Shown: piece by piece, positions 53,020 to 61,697 of the stretch
Numbering within the stretch: position 1 is the first letter of the stretch
Layout of the letters: every line of letters begins with the position of its first letter
Source of the DNA: an uncultured Eubacteriales bacterium
GTDB lineage: Bacteria > Bacillota > Clostridia > Peptostreptococcales > Anaerovoracaceae
Assembly: GCA_902776725.1 (NCBI GenBank)
Contig: CACYQX010000009.1
Location: 1 to 64,000, forward strand
Direction: 5' to 3'
Length of the DNA stretch: 64,000 nt
Position numbers and translations under genes: made by a program
The notes under the pieces: generated by a model
What the model was told of the DNA's origin: nothing
Databases searched by the model: none
What the model saw: the letters and a program-made list of their open reading frames with translations, nothing else

Positions 53020-53834
53020 AGTTGGTCTCCTCCCTTGCGTCCCGAAATGATATTCGAGATCACCAAAACAATGAGAACAATAACGAATATGATTGTGGAC
53101 AAGGCGAACAGCGTCGGCCTTATTCCTACTTTCACCTGACTGTAAATTAGCGTCGAGATGGTGTTGATTCCCGCGCCTCTCGTAAAATGCGTGACAACAA
53201 AGTCATCAACCGACATTGTAAACGCAAGGAGGAATCCCGACACAATTCCCGGTCTGATATCCGGAAGCACAACCTTTCTGAATGCGTATGCGGGCGTTGC
53301 ACCGAGATCAAGCGCTGCCTCGTACGCGTTAGGCGTAAGCTGCGTGAACTTTGGCATTACCGAGAGCACCACATAAGGGATGCAAAAGGATACATGCGCA
53401 AGGAGCACCGTGCCCCACGAAAGCGAAATACCGAATACGAGGAATGTCATCATAAGCGATATTCCTATAACGATATCCGCGTTTAATAGCGGAATATTGT
53501 TTAATCCCATGAGGATGTTCTTGGTTCTGCTTCTAAGCGCCATGATACCCATGCACGCGAGCGTTCCGATAATCGTTGAGATTATCGCTGCGACGAGCGC
53601 TATGGTAAATGTATTCCAGATTGCCTCCATAATCTGCTCGTTGGCAAACATCTTGGCATACCAATCCGTGGTAAATCCCGTCCAAACCGACATGGACTTA
53701 CTCTTGTTAAAGGAGAGCACCATGAGCGTTCCTATCGGGAGATAGAGGAAGACGAGTATCAGTATGAGGTAGAGCGCTTTTAGTGCGCCTCCGAGCGTTC
53801 TACCCTTTGCTCTTGAGGCCTTTGATTTCATCAT
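53016..53834 (-). CDS. potC: Spermidine/putrescine ABC permease
   Basis: Membrane subunit of 272 residues with six hydrophobic helices and the EAA coupling loop EAALDLGATPAYAFRKVVLP. The start uses the first of two adjacent ATGs, overlapping potB by four bases. The YLPIGTLMVLSFNKSKSM start is typical of PotC. Confidence 0.93.
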   Translation of the reverse strand: MMKSKASRAKGRTLGGALKALYLILILVFLYLPIGTLMVLSFNKSKSMSVWTGFTTDWYAKMFANEQIMEAIWNTFTIALVAAIISTIIGTLACMGIMALRSRTKNILMGLNNIPLLNADIVIGISLMMTFLVFGISLSWGTVLLAHVSFCIPYVVLSVMPKFTQLTPNAYEAALDLGATPAYAFRKVVLPDIRPGIVSGFLLAFTMSVDDFVVTHFTRGAGINTISTLIYSQVKVGIRPTLFALSTIIFVIVLIVLVISNIISGRKGGDQL

Positions 53835-54643
53835 ATCAATGTGCCCTCCCCGTCTTTGTCTATCTTACTTAAGAGCGCCATGCTCACAAGTATGAATATC
53901 ATCATTACGAGAGAAAGTCCCGATCCGAGATGCCAGTTGCCCGCGGTCGTGAATTCCTGCTCAATTATATTTCCGATTAAGTTTATCTTGCCGCCGCCCA
54001 ACATATTGGAAATCGCAAATGTGGTGAGCGAAGGAACAAATACCATCGTGATTCCGCTTGCAATTCCGGGAACGGAAAGCGGAAGGATTACGCTCCAGAG
54101 AACCCTGGCTTTGTTGGCGCCGAGGTCATAGGCCGCCTCTATCACGGCATTGTCAATCTTGAGCATGGCGTTGTAAATCGGAAGCACCATGAACGGCAAG
54201 AAGTCGTATACCATACCGAGGACTACCGCAACCGGAGTATTTATAATTTCAAGCGCCGGAAGATGTAGGAACGAGAGAACATCGTTTATAAGTCCACCTC
54301 TCTCGAGGAGCACTCTCCATGCCATTGTCCTTAATAGGAAGTTCATCCACATCGGAAGGATGAAGATGAATACCATGAAGCCACGCCTTCCGAAGCTGCT
54401 GTTTCTGAGTATCAGCGCGAGCGGAGTCGCCAGCACCAAACAGATCAGAGTACTCAAAAACGCCAACCCCAAGGACAGCATCAGTGCCTTGGCGTGCTCA
54501 TGCCCAAACATAGCCTTGATATTCTCAAAAGTGAATGCGCCACTTCTGTCCGTGAGACCGTAGTAGAAGATTACGGCCATCGGGATCAGAGTTCCCGCAA
54601 TTATGCAGAGCGAGAACGGAATGGCAAAGGGCTTTTTATACAT
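53831..54643 (-). CDS. potB: Spermidine/putrescine ABC permease
   Basis: Membrane subunit of 270 residues; hydrophobic helices and the EAA loop EAAYDLGANKARVLWSVILP are present, and the start FAIPFSLCIIAGTLIPMAVIFYYGL is typical of PotB. It overlaps potA by eight bases and potC by four. Confidence 0.93.
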   Translation of the reverse strand: MYKKPFAIPFSLCIIAGTLIPMAVIFYYGLTDRSGAFTFENIKAMFGHEHAKALMLSLGLAFLSTLICLVLATPLALILRNSSFGRRGFMVFIFILPMWMNFLLRTMAWRVLLERGGLINDVLSFLHLPALEIINTPVAVVLGMVYDFLPFMVLPIYNAMLKIDNAVIEAAYDLGANKARVLWSVILPLSVPGIASGITMVFVPSLTTFAISNMLGGGKINLIGNIIEQEFTTAGNWHLGSGLSLVMMIFILVSMALLSKIDKDGEGTLI

Positions 54644-55706
54644 CTACCTCAATAGCCTCCTGCTCCTTGGTCTGCGGTTTCTTCATGATTTGAATATTGA
54701 ATGGAATTACGTCGATACCGACTTCGGTTCCAACCGGATAGCTCGTCGTGTTCTGCGCAAGCCACGTGATGCCACCCGCCTCTATTTCCATCTCATAATG
54801 GACTCCGATAAAAATATTATGGGTAACCACTCCGTTAACCCTACCCTGACCTTTAGCCTTAATGATGATGTCCTCAGGTCTTATCATTACGTCAACCGGG
54901 CGATTTACACCAAACCCCTCGTCAACGCATTCAAATATCGTATCGCCGATTCTTACGACCTTATCCTCTATCATCATCGCATCAAAGATATTGCTGTCGC
55001 CGATAAAGTCCGCAACAAACGCGTTCTCGGGTTCGTTATAGATTTCCTCCGGTGTTCCCATCTGCTGGATATATCCACCGTTCATAACGACGACCTTATC
55101 GCTCATAGTGAGAGCTTCTTCCTGGTCGTGGGTTACGTAGAGGAATGTGATTCCGAGTTCGTTCTTAAGTCTTATGAGCTCGTATTGCATCTCCTGACGG
55201 AGCTTAAGGTCGAGCGCACCGAGAGGCTCATCAAGAAGAAGAACCTTTGGCTCGTTAACGATAGCTCTTGCCATAGCGATTCTCTGCTGCTGTCCGCCGG
55301 AGAGCGAATCTATCTTTCTGTTCTCGTAACCGTCGAGATTCACGAGTTTAAGCGCATATTTAATCTTATCCCTGATATACGCGTCGTCCTTACCTTTGAT
55401 CTTAAGTCCAAAAGCAACATTCTGCCCGACGCTCATATGCGGGAACAGCGCGTATTTCTGAAATACTGTATTTATAGGTCTCTTATTGGGCGGTACATCC
55501 GTTATATCCTGTCCCTCAAAGAAAACTCTACCCTGGTCCGGCTTCTCAAATCCACCGACGATTCGTAGCGTCGTGGTTTTTCCACATCCGGAAGGTCCAA
55601 GCAGGGTTATGAACTCGTTCTCAGCTACGGAAAGGTTAAAATCATCCAAGACCAAAGTGTCTTCAAACGACTTGCTGATTCCCTGAAGTTCTATCAAAGA
55701 TCCCAT
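54636..55706 (-). CDS. potA: Spermidine/putrescine ABC ATPase
   Basis: 356-residue ATPase: Walker A GPSGCGKTTT, Q-loop, signature LSGGQQQR and Walker B LLLDEPLGALD, followed by a C-terminal TOBE domain (PVDVMIRPEDI, WLAQNTTSYPVG). First gene of the polyamine operon; AAAGGAGG precedes the ATG. The 70-base leader has two small hairpins (GGCTAC/GTAGTC and GGTGT/ACACC). Confidence 0.95.
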   Translation of the reverse strand: MGSLIELQGISKSFEDTLVLDDFNLSVAENEFITLLGPSGCGKTTTLRIVGGFEKPDQGRVFFEGQDITDVPPNKRPINTVFQKYALFPHMSVGQNVAFGLKIKGKDDAYIRDKIKYALKLVNLDGYENRKIDSLSGGQQQRIAMARAIVNEPKVLLLDEPLGALDLKLRQEMQYELIRLKNELGITFLYVTHDQEEALTMSDKVVVMNGGYIQQMGTPEEIYNEPENAFVADFIGDSNIFDAMMIEDKVVRIGDTIFECVDEGFGVNRPVDVMIRPEDIIIKAKGQGRVNGVVTHNIFIGVHYEMEIEAGGITWLAQNTTSYPVGTEVGIDVIPFNIQIMKKPQTKEQEAIEVDV

Positions 55707-55781
55707 GCCGAACCTCCTTTCTCTATTATGGTGTTTACGACACCCAAAACGAGACTACCCCCAAATGAGTAGCCGAAACTG

Positions 55782-55810
55782 ATTATATCTTAAATTTGGC
55801 ATAATAGCAA
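55782..55810 (-). promoter_or_regulatory. Promoter of the potABCD operon
   Basis: TTGCTA (55810-55805), 17-base spacer, TATAAT (55787-55782), giving a leader of about 70 bases. Confidence 0.8.
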
Positions 55811-55819
55811 TGAAAAACC

Positions 55820-56335
55820 CTAGGAAAAAGCCTCACCCAGCTTATCAAATACCATCTTCTCCACGTCATCTTTGTCCTTGCCCAAGGCTGATGCGAGTTC
55901 CCCAAAAAGAAGTTCCCCGGCCATCTTCATATAGCGCTTGTCGATTTGCCCGAGTTTCTTATTGTTCTTCTCCGCTTCTACGCCCTTTGCAAAGATAGAT
56001 TTGACCATTGTAAGGAGATCTTCGCACTTATGGGTGTTCAATATGCTCTGGTAATGCTGTGAGAGCTGCTGGATGCTCGTGGTATTGAAAGATTCGTATT
56101 CCATGCCGTCTATGCCCGATATTAGGGATTTAGCCTTGCGACCGCTTATAACCGGCCTGATAGCGATTTTTTCCCCTTCCACAGGCGCATAGAAGGTCCC
56201 CGAATTATATAGAGGTTTAAGGAAGTAATAGAGCTTTTGACTTGAATCACCCGCAGCAAAATCGGGAGTGCCTATCTTAAGCACTCTGCAAACCCCCGTC
56301 TTACCGTACATGACCAGATCGTTTTCCTTAAACAT
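55820..56335 (-). CDS. CarD-family transcriptional regulator
   Basis: A 171-residue protein whose first ~60 residues form the CarD/TRCF RNA-polymerase interaction domain (DLVMYGKTGVCRVLKIG, YYFLKPLYN) and whose rest is a helical DNA-binding domain. CarD proteins bind the polymerase beta subunit and stabilise open complexes. The gene reaches to within ten bases of the potA -35. The ATG lacks a strong ribosome binding site (GGAACCGAA). Confidence 0.88.
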   Translation of the reverse strand: MFKENDLVMYGKTGVCRVLKIGTPDFAAGDSSQKLYYFLKPLYNSGTFYAPVEGEKIAIRPVISGRKAKSLISGIDGMEYESFNTTSIQQLSQHYQSILNTHKCEDLLTMVKSIFAKGVEAEKNNKKLGQIDKRYMKMAGELLFGELASALGKDKDDVEKMVFDKLGEAFS

Positions 56336-56375
56336 TTCGGTTCCGTTTCACTTGACAATGGACATACTTTAATAT

Positions 56376-56404
56376 ATTATAACACTTTTCTGATAATTCT
56401 GCAA
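56376..56404 (-). promoter_or_regulatory. Promoter of the CarD-family gene
   Basis: TTGCAG (56404-56399), 17-base spacer, TATAAT (56381-56376). A second TATAAT (56424-56419) lies upstream without a matching -35. Confidence 0.7.
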
Positions 56405-56507
56405 ATATCACCCTCACCATTATACCCCGTCCGAACCTTAGGCCTGCAATTATAATTCTACTTATCAAAGAAATTATGATAGAATACATCTGAAAGGAAG
56501 GTTTTCC

Positions 56508-56915
56508 ATGGACGATTTTGGCATATTAATAATATACGCAGCCATAGCGGCTTTCTCCTTCTTTGTGGCGGCACCGATTCTTCTAAACGCAATTTCTACC
56601 TTTGGTGTCCAAAAGCAATTCGCGGACGATATGATTTCCAAAGGTATAATCAAAGAAAGCGCGGTAAAAGAAATCCAGCCAAAAAAACAGATTGCCGGAA
56701 TTATCATAGCTGTCATCGTTCTTGCGGCCCTACTCTTTGCTTCTTTCAAAATAGACTTCGGATATATTTCGATGGCTGTTGGTCTACTTGTGGGAGCCTT
56801 GAGGTTTAGGCATATAGTCCAATTTAACAATCTGACAGTAAAGCGCTTTCAGAGCACCTATCAAGGTCAATACGATACGGGCAAACTAAACGAGTATGTG
56901 AAGAAAACTTTCTGA
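56508..56915 (+). CDS. Membrane protein of unknown function, three helices
   Basis: A 135-residue protein with hydrophobic segments near 5-25, 62-80 and 85-100 and a basic C-terminal tail. I do not recognise the family. GAAAGGAAGG precedes the ATG, so the gene is probably real. It stands alone on the plus strand between CarD and the NhaC-type antiporter, with its own terminator. Confidence 0.65.
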   Translation: MDDFGILIIYAAIAAFSFFVAAPILLNAISTFGVQKQFADDMISKGIIKESAVKEIQPKKQIAGIIIAVIVLAALLFASFKIDFGYISMAVGLLVGALRFRHIVQFNNLTVKRFQSTYQGQYDTGKLNEYVKKTF

Positions 56916-56931
56916 ATATCTAAGCAGAAAA

Positions 56932-56968
56932 AAACGAGGGAGCATCACGCTCCCTCGTTTCTTATTTT
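56932..56968. terminator. Bidirectional terminator between the membrane protein and the NhaC-type gene
   Basis: 12-bp stem AAACGAGGGAGC (56932-56943) with GCTCCCTCGTTT (56949-56960), loop ATCAC; T runs on both strands, stronger on the minus strand. Confidence 0.92.
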
Positions 56969-57030
56969 GCTGAATTGTTTCTATGCATTATGCGCACTTG
57001 CGAGCGCATCAGACATCAATTTTCTTTTAG

Positions 57031-58716
57031 CTATGCAGTCTTATACAGTTCCTCGTCGGCCTTTGCCATTTCATCAAAGATTCCGGCATGCTTCTTTGAA
57101 ACTATTGACTTGATTACAAGCAGCACTCCAATCATAAGTGCAATTTCAATAGCAAGGCAGATTACCCAGTTCTTGAGGAACGGAGCAATAATGAAGCCTA
57201 CCGCACTTACAGCAATTACTGTAATCGCATATGGGAGCTGCGTATTAACGTGGTTAATGTGATAGCAGTGAGCTCCTGCAGAAGCCATAATTGTTGTATC
57301 GGAAATTGGTGAGCAGTGATCTCCGCATACACCACCCGCGCAGCAAGCAGCAAGTCCGATTACGCAGAGAAGCGGTTCTCTTCCGTAGTCAAATGCCTGA
57401 GTAACGATTGGAGCCATGATTGAAATTGTACCCCAGGATGTACCTGTAGCAAATGCGATTACAGCTGACATCAAGAAGATGATTACAGGAAGGAAGTTCT
57501 TGAGATTCTCAGCGTTGCCAAGTACCAATTCTACATATCCACTGGAATCAAGGCCGCTCTTTGTAAGAGAACCAAGTGTCCATGCAAAGCAGAGAATCAT
57601 GATTGGGCTTACCATCTGAATAAATCCTGCAGGTACAGACTGCATGCTCTTTTCAAAGCTTATGGACTTACGCAGCCAGTAATAAACAAATGTGAATATC
57701 AAAGCTACGATTGATCCGAGGCAGAGACCTGTTGCAGCATCGGCATCCGCAAATGCATCGATGAAGCTTGCGCCATCAAAGAATCCGCCGGTATAAATGA
57801 GACCAATTATACACATAATAATCAGTACTACTACAGGAAGAATTAGGTCAGCGATTGTGCTGTGAGCTGCGCCCTCTTCATAATCGTCAGCACCCTCAAA
57901 CGGTCTGTGCTCTGTTGTGAAGAGATCATTCTTAACCTGTGCATTGTATTCGTGCTTGAGCATAGGGCCGTAATCGATATTCAAAATAGAGATTACGATA
58001 ATCATTACGAGAGTCAACAAGCAGTAATAGTTATATGGGATCTGCTTGATGAACATCTGAATACCGGATACATAGCTGTCATCAACAAAGCCTGCAACTG
58101 CAGCTGCCCAGCTGGATACCGGTGCAAGCATACATACAGGAGCAGCTGTAGCATCGATTATGTATGCCAATTTTGCTCTTGAAATCTTGTGGGACTCTGT
58201 TACAGGTCTCATTACGGATCCTACCGTAAGGCAGTTGAAGTAGTCATCGATAAAGATGAGAACTCCGAGGAGCATAGTCATGAGTTGTGCACCCGTACGA
58301 GTCTTTACGTTTTCCTTGGCCCAACGTCCAAACGCAGCGGAACCACCGCCTTTGTTCATGAGGTCAACCATGATTCCAAGGATTACTAAGAACATCAGGA
58401 TACCTACGTTCCAGAGGTCTCCGATATTTGTGATGAGACCGTGTTCGTAGATTCCTTCGCCTCCGCCAATCATTACCCTTATGGTTTCCCATGGAGCAAA
58501 ATTAGCAACCAAGACGGATCCCGTAAGCACACCTATAAATAGCGAAGAATAAACCTCTTTACTGATAAGTGCGAGCGAAATCGCTACCGCAGGTGGAAGC
58601 AGTGACCAAATGGTCCCGGCCACGCCATCCGGATGCGTGAAACGAAGAACTACCAACAGAGCAACGATAATAATCAGCGCTACTCCATAGGTGACTTTAG
58701 TGTTTTTCTTTTCCAT
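57031..58716 (-). CDS. NhaC-family Na+/H+ antiporter-like transporter
   Basis: Integral membrane protein of 561 residues with about eleven to twelve hydrophobic helices. The NhaC pattern includes LIFIDDYFNCLTVGSVMRPVTE, IDATAAPVCMLAPVSSWAAAV and CCAGGVCGDHCSPISDTTIM. The exchanged ion or substrate cannot be read from the sequence; some members exchange malate or lactate. GGGAGGTG precedes the ATG. Confidence 0.85.
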   Translation of the reverse strand: MEKKNTKVTYGVALIIIVALLVVLRFTHPDGVAGTIWSLLPPAVAISLALISKEVYSSLFIGVLTGSVLVANFAPWETIRVMIGGGEGIYEHGLITNIGDLWNVGILMFLVILGIMVDLMNKGGGSAAFGRWAKENVKTRTGAQLMTMLLGVLIFIDDYFNCLTVGSVMRPVTESHKISRAKLAYIIDATAAPVCMLAPVSSWAAAVAGFVDDSYVSGIQMFIKQIPYNYYCLLTLVMIIVISILNIDYGPMLKHEYNAQVKNDLFTTEHRPFEGADDYEEGAAHSTIADLILPVVVLIIMCIIGLIYTGGFFDGASFIDAFADADAATGLCLGSIVALIFTFVYYWLRKSISFEKSMQSVPAGFIQMVSPIMILCFAWTLGSLTKSGLDSSGYVELVLGNAENLKNFLPVIIFLMSAVIAFATGTSWGTISIMAPIVTQAFDYGREPLLCVIGLAACCAGGVCGDHCSPISDTTIMASAGAHCYHINHVNTQLPYAITVIAVSAVGFIIAPFLKNWVICLAIEIALMIGVLLVIKSIVSKKHAGIFDEMAKADEELYKTA

Positions 58717-58792
58717 GCTTTTTTACACCTCCCAACATCAAAAAGCGATGTTCATTCAAGCATACACACACAAGTCTTTCAATTATGGTTAA

Positions 58793-58798
58793 ATTATA
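58793..58798 (-). promoter_or_regulatory. -10 box of the NhaC-type gene
   Basis: TATAAT 77 bases before the ATG; a second TATAAT overlaps upstream. No good -35 at the usual distance. Confidence 0.4.
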
Positions 58799-58845
58799 AC
58801 ATTATATGCTTTCTGTAAGGGACTTGCCGCTCCCATCGATATAAT

Positions 58846-58878
58846 AAAAATGGAGCGTTTTGATATCGCTCCATTTTT
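58846..58878. terminator. Terminator after the zinc-ribbon gene
   Basis: 12-bp stem AAAAATGGAGCG with CGCTCCATTTTT and loop TTTTGATAT; T runs on both sides. The plus-strand sequence between here and 58716 holds no gene. Confidence 0.85.
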
Positions 58879-58932
58879 GGTTCCAAAGGCATTTAGTGAA
58901 CTGAAATCGGTTCACAACACAATATTTGCTTT

Positions 58933-59733
58933 TTACATTATCGGCTTCTTATTCCCGCATTTTACGCAGAAATTGCCATAACTCTCCGTTCCGCAGTTGG
59001 GACAGAACCATCTCGTTCCGTCATTTGCGGGCGCCTGATCGGCTTCGCCTTCTTCCTTGGCGGCAGCCTCTTCGTCCTTCTTGATAGCCGCATCAAGCCC
59101 TTCCTTGACCGCCTCTCTCATAGCCATGGTAAACGGATATTTACCCTGTATGAGTTTGTACTGAATCTGCCTTCCGAGCGCCTCATAATATTTGTAGACG
59201 GCGCTATCCTTTGTTGTCTCTACCTCGTCCGCAAGATCAAAGCTTATCTCCGGATAATACGGCGAATCTATGTCGAGCTGAACTTCAAAATCGTATTCAT
59301 AAGTGAACTTCGGCGGATTGTAGCTTACTGCTTTTCCGTCTTCGTCCTCCTGGAATTCTTCCTCGCGTTCCTCGGAAATCTCAAGATGCACATCCTTCAC
59401 CTGCGAAATCTCAATCAAATCCGGATTGGTCTTTTGCCAATTGCTGCTCCTCGTTACGATAAAGGTCTTTGCATCCTCGTCAATATGAATCTTGACGCCG
59501 TCTCCTCCGATGGTAACCGTCGGCTTGAAGTCCGCGAGTTTATTCTCGTTGTCTTCCCTATACGCAAGTTGATCTTTAATCTCGGAAACCGTAGAAGACC
59601 TGCGTTCAGAGAACCATGGCGATAGCTTTTTTGCGCAGTCCTTACAAAGATTGCCGTCTGACAATTTACGATTGCCCAAGAGCTTAATTTCGTTTCCGCA
59701 GACATCGCATACTTTTTTATCAAAGAGTCCCAT
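58933..59733 (-). CDS. DUF4428/zinc-ribbon protein
   Basis: A 266-residue protein with a zinc finger at each end. The N-terminal DUF4428-like module reads KVCDVCGNEI and LCKDCAKKL; the last 35 residues form a zinc ribbon (WFCPNCGTES, FCVKCGNKK). The long middle part holds strands (FKPTVTIGGDGVKIHI, FTYEYDFEVQLDIDS) and a charged helix. Function unknown. GAAAGGAG precedes the ATG. It lies 53 bases after the M3-type gene with no clear promoter, so the two are probably co-transcribed. Confidence 0.72.
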   Translation of the reverse strand: MGLFDKKVCDVCGNEIKLLGNRKLSDGNLCKDCAKKLSPWFSERRSSTVSEIKDQLAYREDNENKLADFKPTVTIGGDGVKIHIDEDAKTFIVTRSSNWQKTNPDLIEISQVKDVHLEISEEREEEFQEDEDGKAVSYNPPKFTYEYDFEVQLDIDSPYYPEISFDLADEVETTKDSAVYKYYEALGRQIQYKLIQGKYPFTMAMREAVKEGLDAAIKKDEEAAAKEEGEADQAPANDGTRWFCPNCGTESYGNFCVKCGNKKPIM

Positions 59734-59786
59734 AACGATTCTCCTTTCTGACTAGATCTAACCTCTCGGCCCTATACGCCGCCGAC

Positions 59787-61505
59787 TCACGCTTCGTGGT
59801 TTTCTATATACTCTTCCAATACATCCTTTACGTAGCTAATCGACTTTTCAACTGCACCATCCTCATAAGCTGGAGTCAGGTTTGCCAATTTCAAAATATC
59901 CAAATAGCTTCTGCTTCCGCCAATATCGGTGATTGCAAGGAATTCCTTCCACGCTCTCGCAGGATGCGTAACATACTTCCTGTTCATCTCCATCGCATTG
60001 ACCGTCGCCAAGCAATACTCGATATAGTAAAGCGGATAAAGGAAGAAATGAATCTTATGATACCAATATCCCCCGCGATTCATAAAGTCATCATCGTCGT
60101 CATATTTGCGCCAAGGCATATACTTTTCTTCGAGTTTACGCCACTCGCTGTTTCTTTCCTCCGGTGTAAGATTCTGATTTGAATAGCATATATGCTGGAA
60201 CTCATCCACAGCGGCGCCAAATGGTATAAACGTCATCAAGTCCTGCAGATTAAAGAACTCGTATCGCTTCGCGTCATCGCCAAAGAAGCTGTCAGCATAT
60301 CTGTTGGCAAACTGAGACATGGAAAGCGAATGGATTTCCATGATATCCGACGAAGAACTGTAATACTCCTCCAATATCTGCATACGCGCCGCCCTATAAG
60401 CCGCAAAGGCATGCCCTATCGCACCGATAATACCGGAAACACCTGCCGCGGTTGCCGAAAAATGAGAAAAGACGAACGGCGCCTTGCGGGATGTAATCAT
60501 AGTCGAGTATTCTATCCCCGCTCTATTCGGCCTATCTTCGTAGTCGATAAGTTCATGCTCCATAATGAAGTCAATGAACTCCTGCGTCTCCGGGCTCATA
60601 TCGTGGAGCATATTCACAATCTCCTCCATCAGATAGTCCTCGTCTCCTATCGGACGAGCATTTCCCTCAGGAAAAACTATCTTCTCGTCATAGACCATGA
60701 GTTCATCTACGCCAAGGCGTTTTCTCTGCGCCTCGTAGAGTTTGGAACAAAGAGGAACTATTTCATCCTCTACCTGCTTTCTGAACTTTGCCACTTCCTC
60801 TTGGCCGTAGTCCAGACGACCTCTCTCGAGATAACCGACAGGAATATAATTATCAAACCCAAGGTTTCGTCCAATTTGATTTCGAATGTCTATTAGATCA
60901 TTCCATATTTCTTCAAGCCGCTTTTCGTGCTGAGCAAGAAACTTTGAGAACTCTCTAAAAGCCGCCCTTCTAACTTCTCGATCCTGATCAAAGAAATAGT
61001 CCTGGAGCTTTATAAAGCTTCTCGGCTCCCCAAGAAAATCAATATTGCACGAAGCAATTATCCTCTGATATTCGTCCCCGAGCTCTGCCTCTCTCTGCCT
61101 GAGCTGCACATTTTCCTCAGAGAAAGTCTTCTTGTCTATATCCATCTTTGTGAAATACATAGGGCCAATTCTCTCCTCTATGTATTCCTTGTATGGGCTA
61201 TTGTATAACGCTTCACGGAAGTCGATCGCAGCCTTTACAAAGTACTGCCGATTCTCTTCCACCCAGCGATGGTTCTCCGCATACGCTTCGTCCGTAACAT
61301 CCATCGTATGATGAATAAATGCCACAGTAAGAAGGTCGGTTGTCCTACGCGAAAGCTCGTTGACCTCAAAGATAATCTCCATGACGTCATCGCCGCTTGT
61401 CGCAGACTCGACCCTCTCAATCGCATCCGCATATAAATCCTGAAATACCTTCAAATTTGGCTTTGGAAATTTTAATTCGCTGAACTTCCAAGAACCTGTG
61501 CCCAT
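59787..61505 (-). CDS. M3-family oligoendopeptidase homologue with a degenerate zinc site
   Basis: A 572-residue protein with the layout of PepF/M3 oligoendopeptidases: a long helical N-terminal part, then FVFSHFSATAAG and MEIHSLSMSQF (E390, third zinc ligand) and the C-terminal helical end. The catalytic motif should read HExGH but reads GAIGH (361-365): the first His and the Glu are replaced by Gly and Ala, while H365 and E390 remain. I checked these codons (GGT GCG ATA GGG CAT) on the minus strand. The protein is therefore unlikely to cleave peptides in the usual way. AAGAGGTG precedes the ATG. Confidence 0.88.
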   Translation of the reverse strand: MGTGSWKFSELKFPKPNLKVFQDLYADAIERVESATSGDDVMEIIFEVNELSRRTTDLLTVAFIHHTMDVTDEAYAENHRWVEENRQYFVKAAIDFREALYNSPYKEYIEERIGPMYFTKMDIDKKTFSEENVQLRQREAELGDEYQRIIASCNIDFLGEPRSFIKLQDYFFDQDREVRRAAFREFSKFLAQHEKRLEEIWNDLIDIRNQIGRNLGFDNYIPVGYLERGRLDYGQEEVAKFRKQVEDEIVPLCSKLYEAQRKRLGVDELMVYDEKIVFPEGNARPIGDEDYLMEEIVNMLHDMSPETQEFIDFIMEHELIDYEDRPNRAGIEYSTMITSRKAPFVFSHFSATAAGVSGIIGAIGHAFAAYRAARMQILEEYYSSSSDIMEIHSLSMSQFANRYADSFFGDDAKRYEFFNLQDLMTFIPFGAAVDEFQHICYSNQNLTPEERNSEWRKLEEKYMPWRKYDDDDDFMNRGGYWYHKIHFFLYPLYYIEYCLATVNAMEMNRKYVTHPARAWKEFLAITDIGGSRSYLDILKLANLTPAYEDGAVEKSISYVKDVLEEYIENHEA

Positions 61506-61535
61506 CTATTCACCTCTTCAAAATGCATTCACTAA

Positions 61536-61541
61536 ATTGTA
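61536..61541 (-). promoter_or_regulatory. -10 box of the M3-type gene
   Basis: TACAAT about 30 bases before the ATG. No convincing -35 lies at the usual distance. Confidence 0.35.
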
Positions 61542-61673
61542 ACACAAAACAGATGCGCATTAGTAAGGTAATATTTAGCAATTATGCGTTTTCGCCATTC
61601 TGCGCCGGCGGAATTATCTTCTTTCCACCCTAATCGAGCTCCAAATATCACGACGCCCCCGAATAAGCATAAA

Positions 61674-61697
61674 AAAAGAACCCTTACGGGTCCTTTT
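61674..61697 (-). terminator. Terminator of the recombinase gene, overlapping its stop
   Basis: 10-bp stem AAAAGGACCC with GGGTTCTTTT (one G-U pair) on the minus strand, loop GTAA, then TTT. The recombinase TAA stop (61686-61684) lies in the loop. Confidence 0.8.

Noticed and set aside
54603..55568. Long open frame (321 codons) opposite potA
   Set aside because: Runs antisense to a clear ABC ATPase; codon use and lack of any domain indicate a shadow.
55707..55781. Possible riboswitch in the potA leader
   Set aside because: Two small hairpins exist but neither they nor the joining sequence match a riboswitch class known to me, and no terminator is formed before potA.
59787..61505. Pseudogene status of the M3-type gene
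   Set aside because: The frame is full length with a good ribosome binding site and a conserved C-terminal part. Only the catalytic motif is changed, so I keep it as a coding gene.
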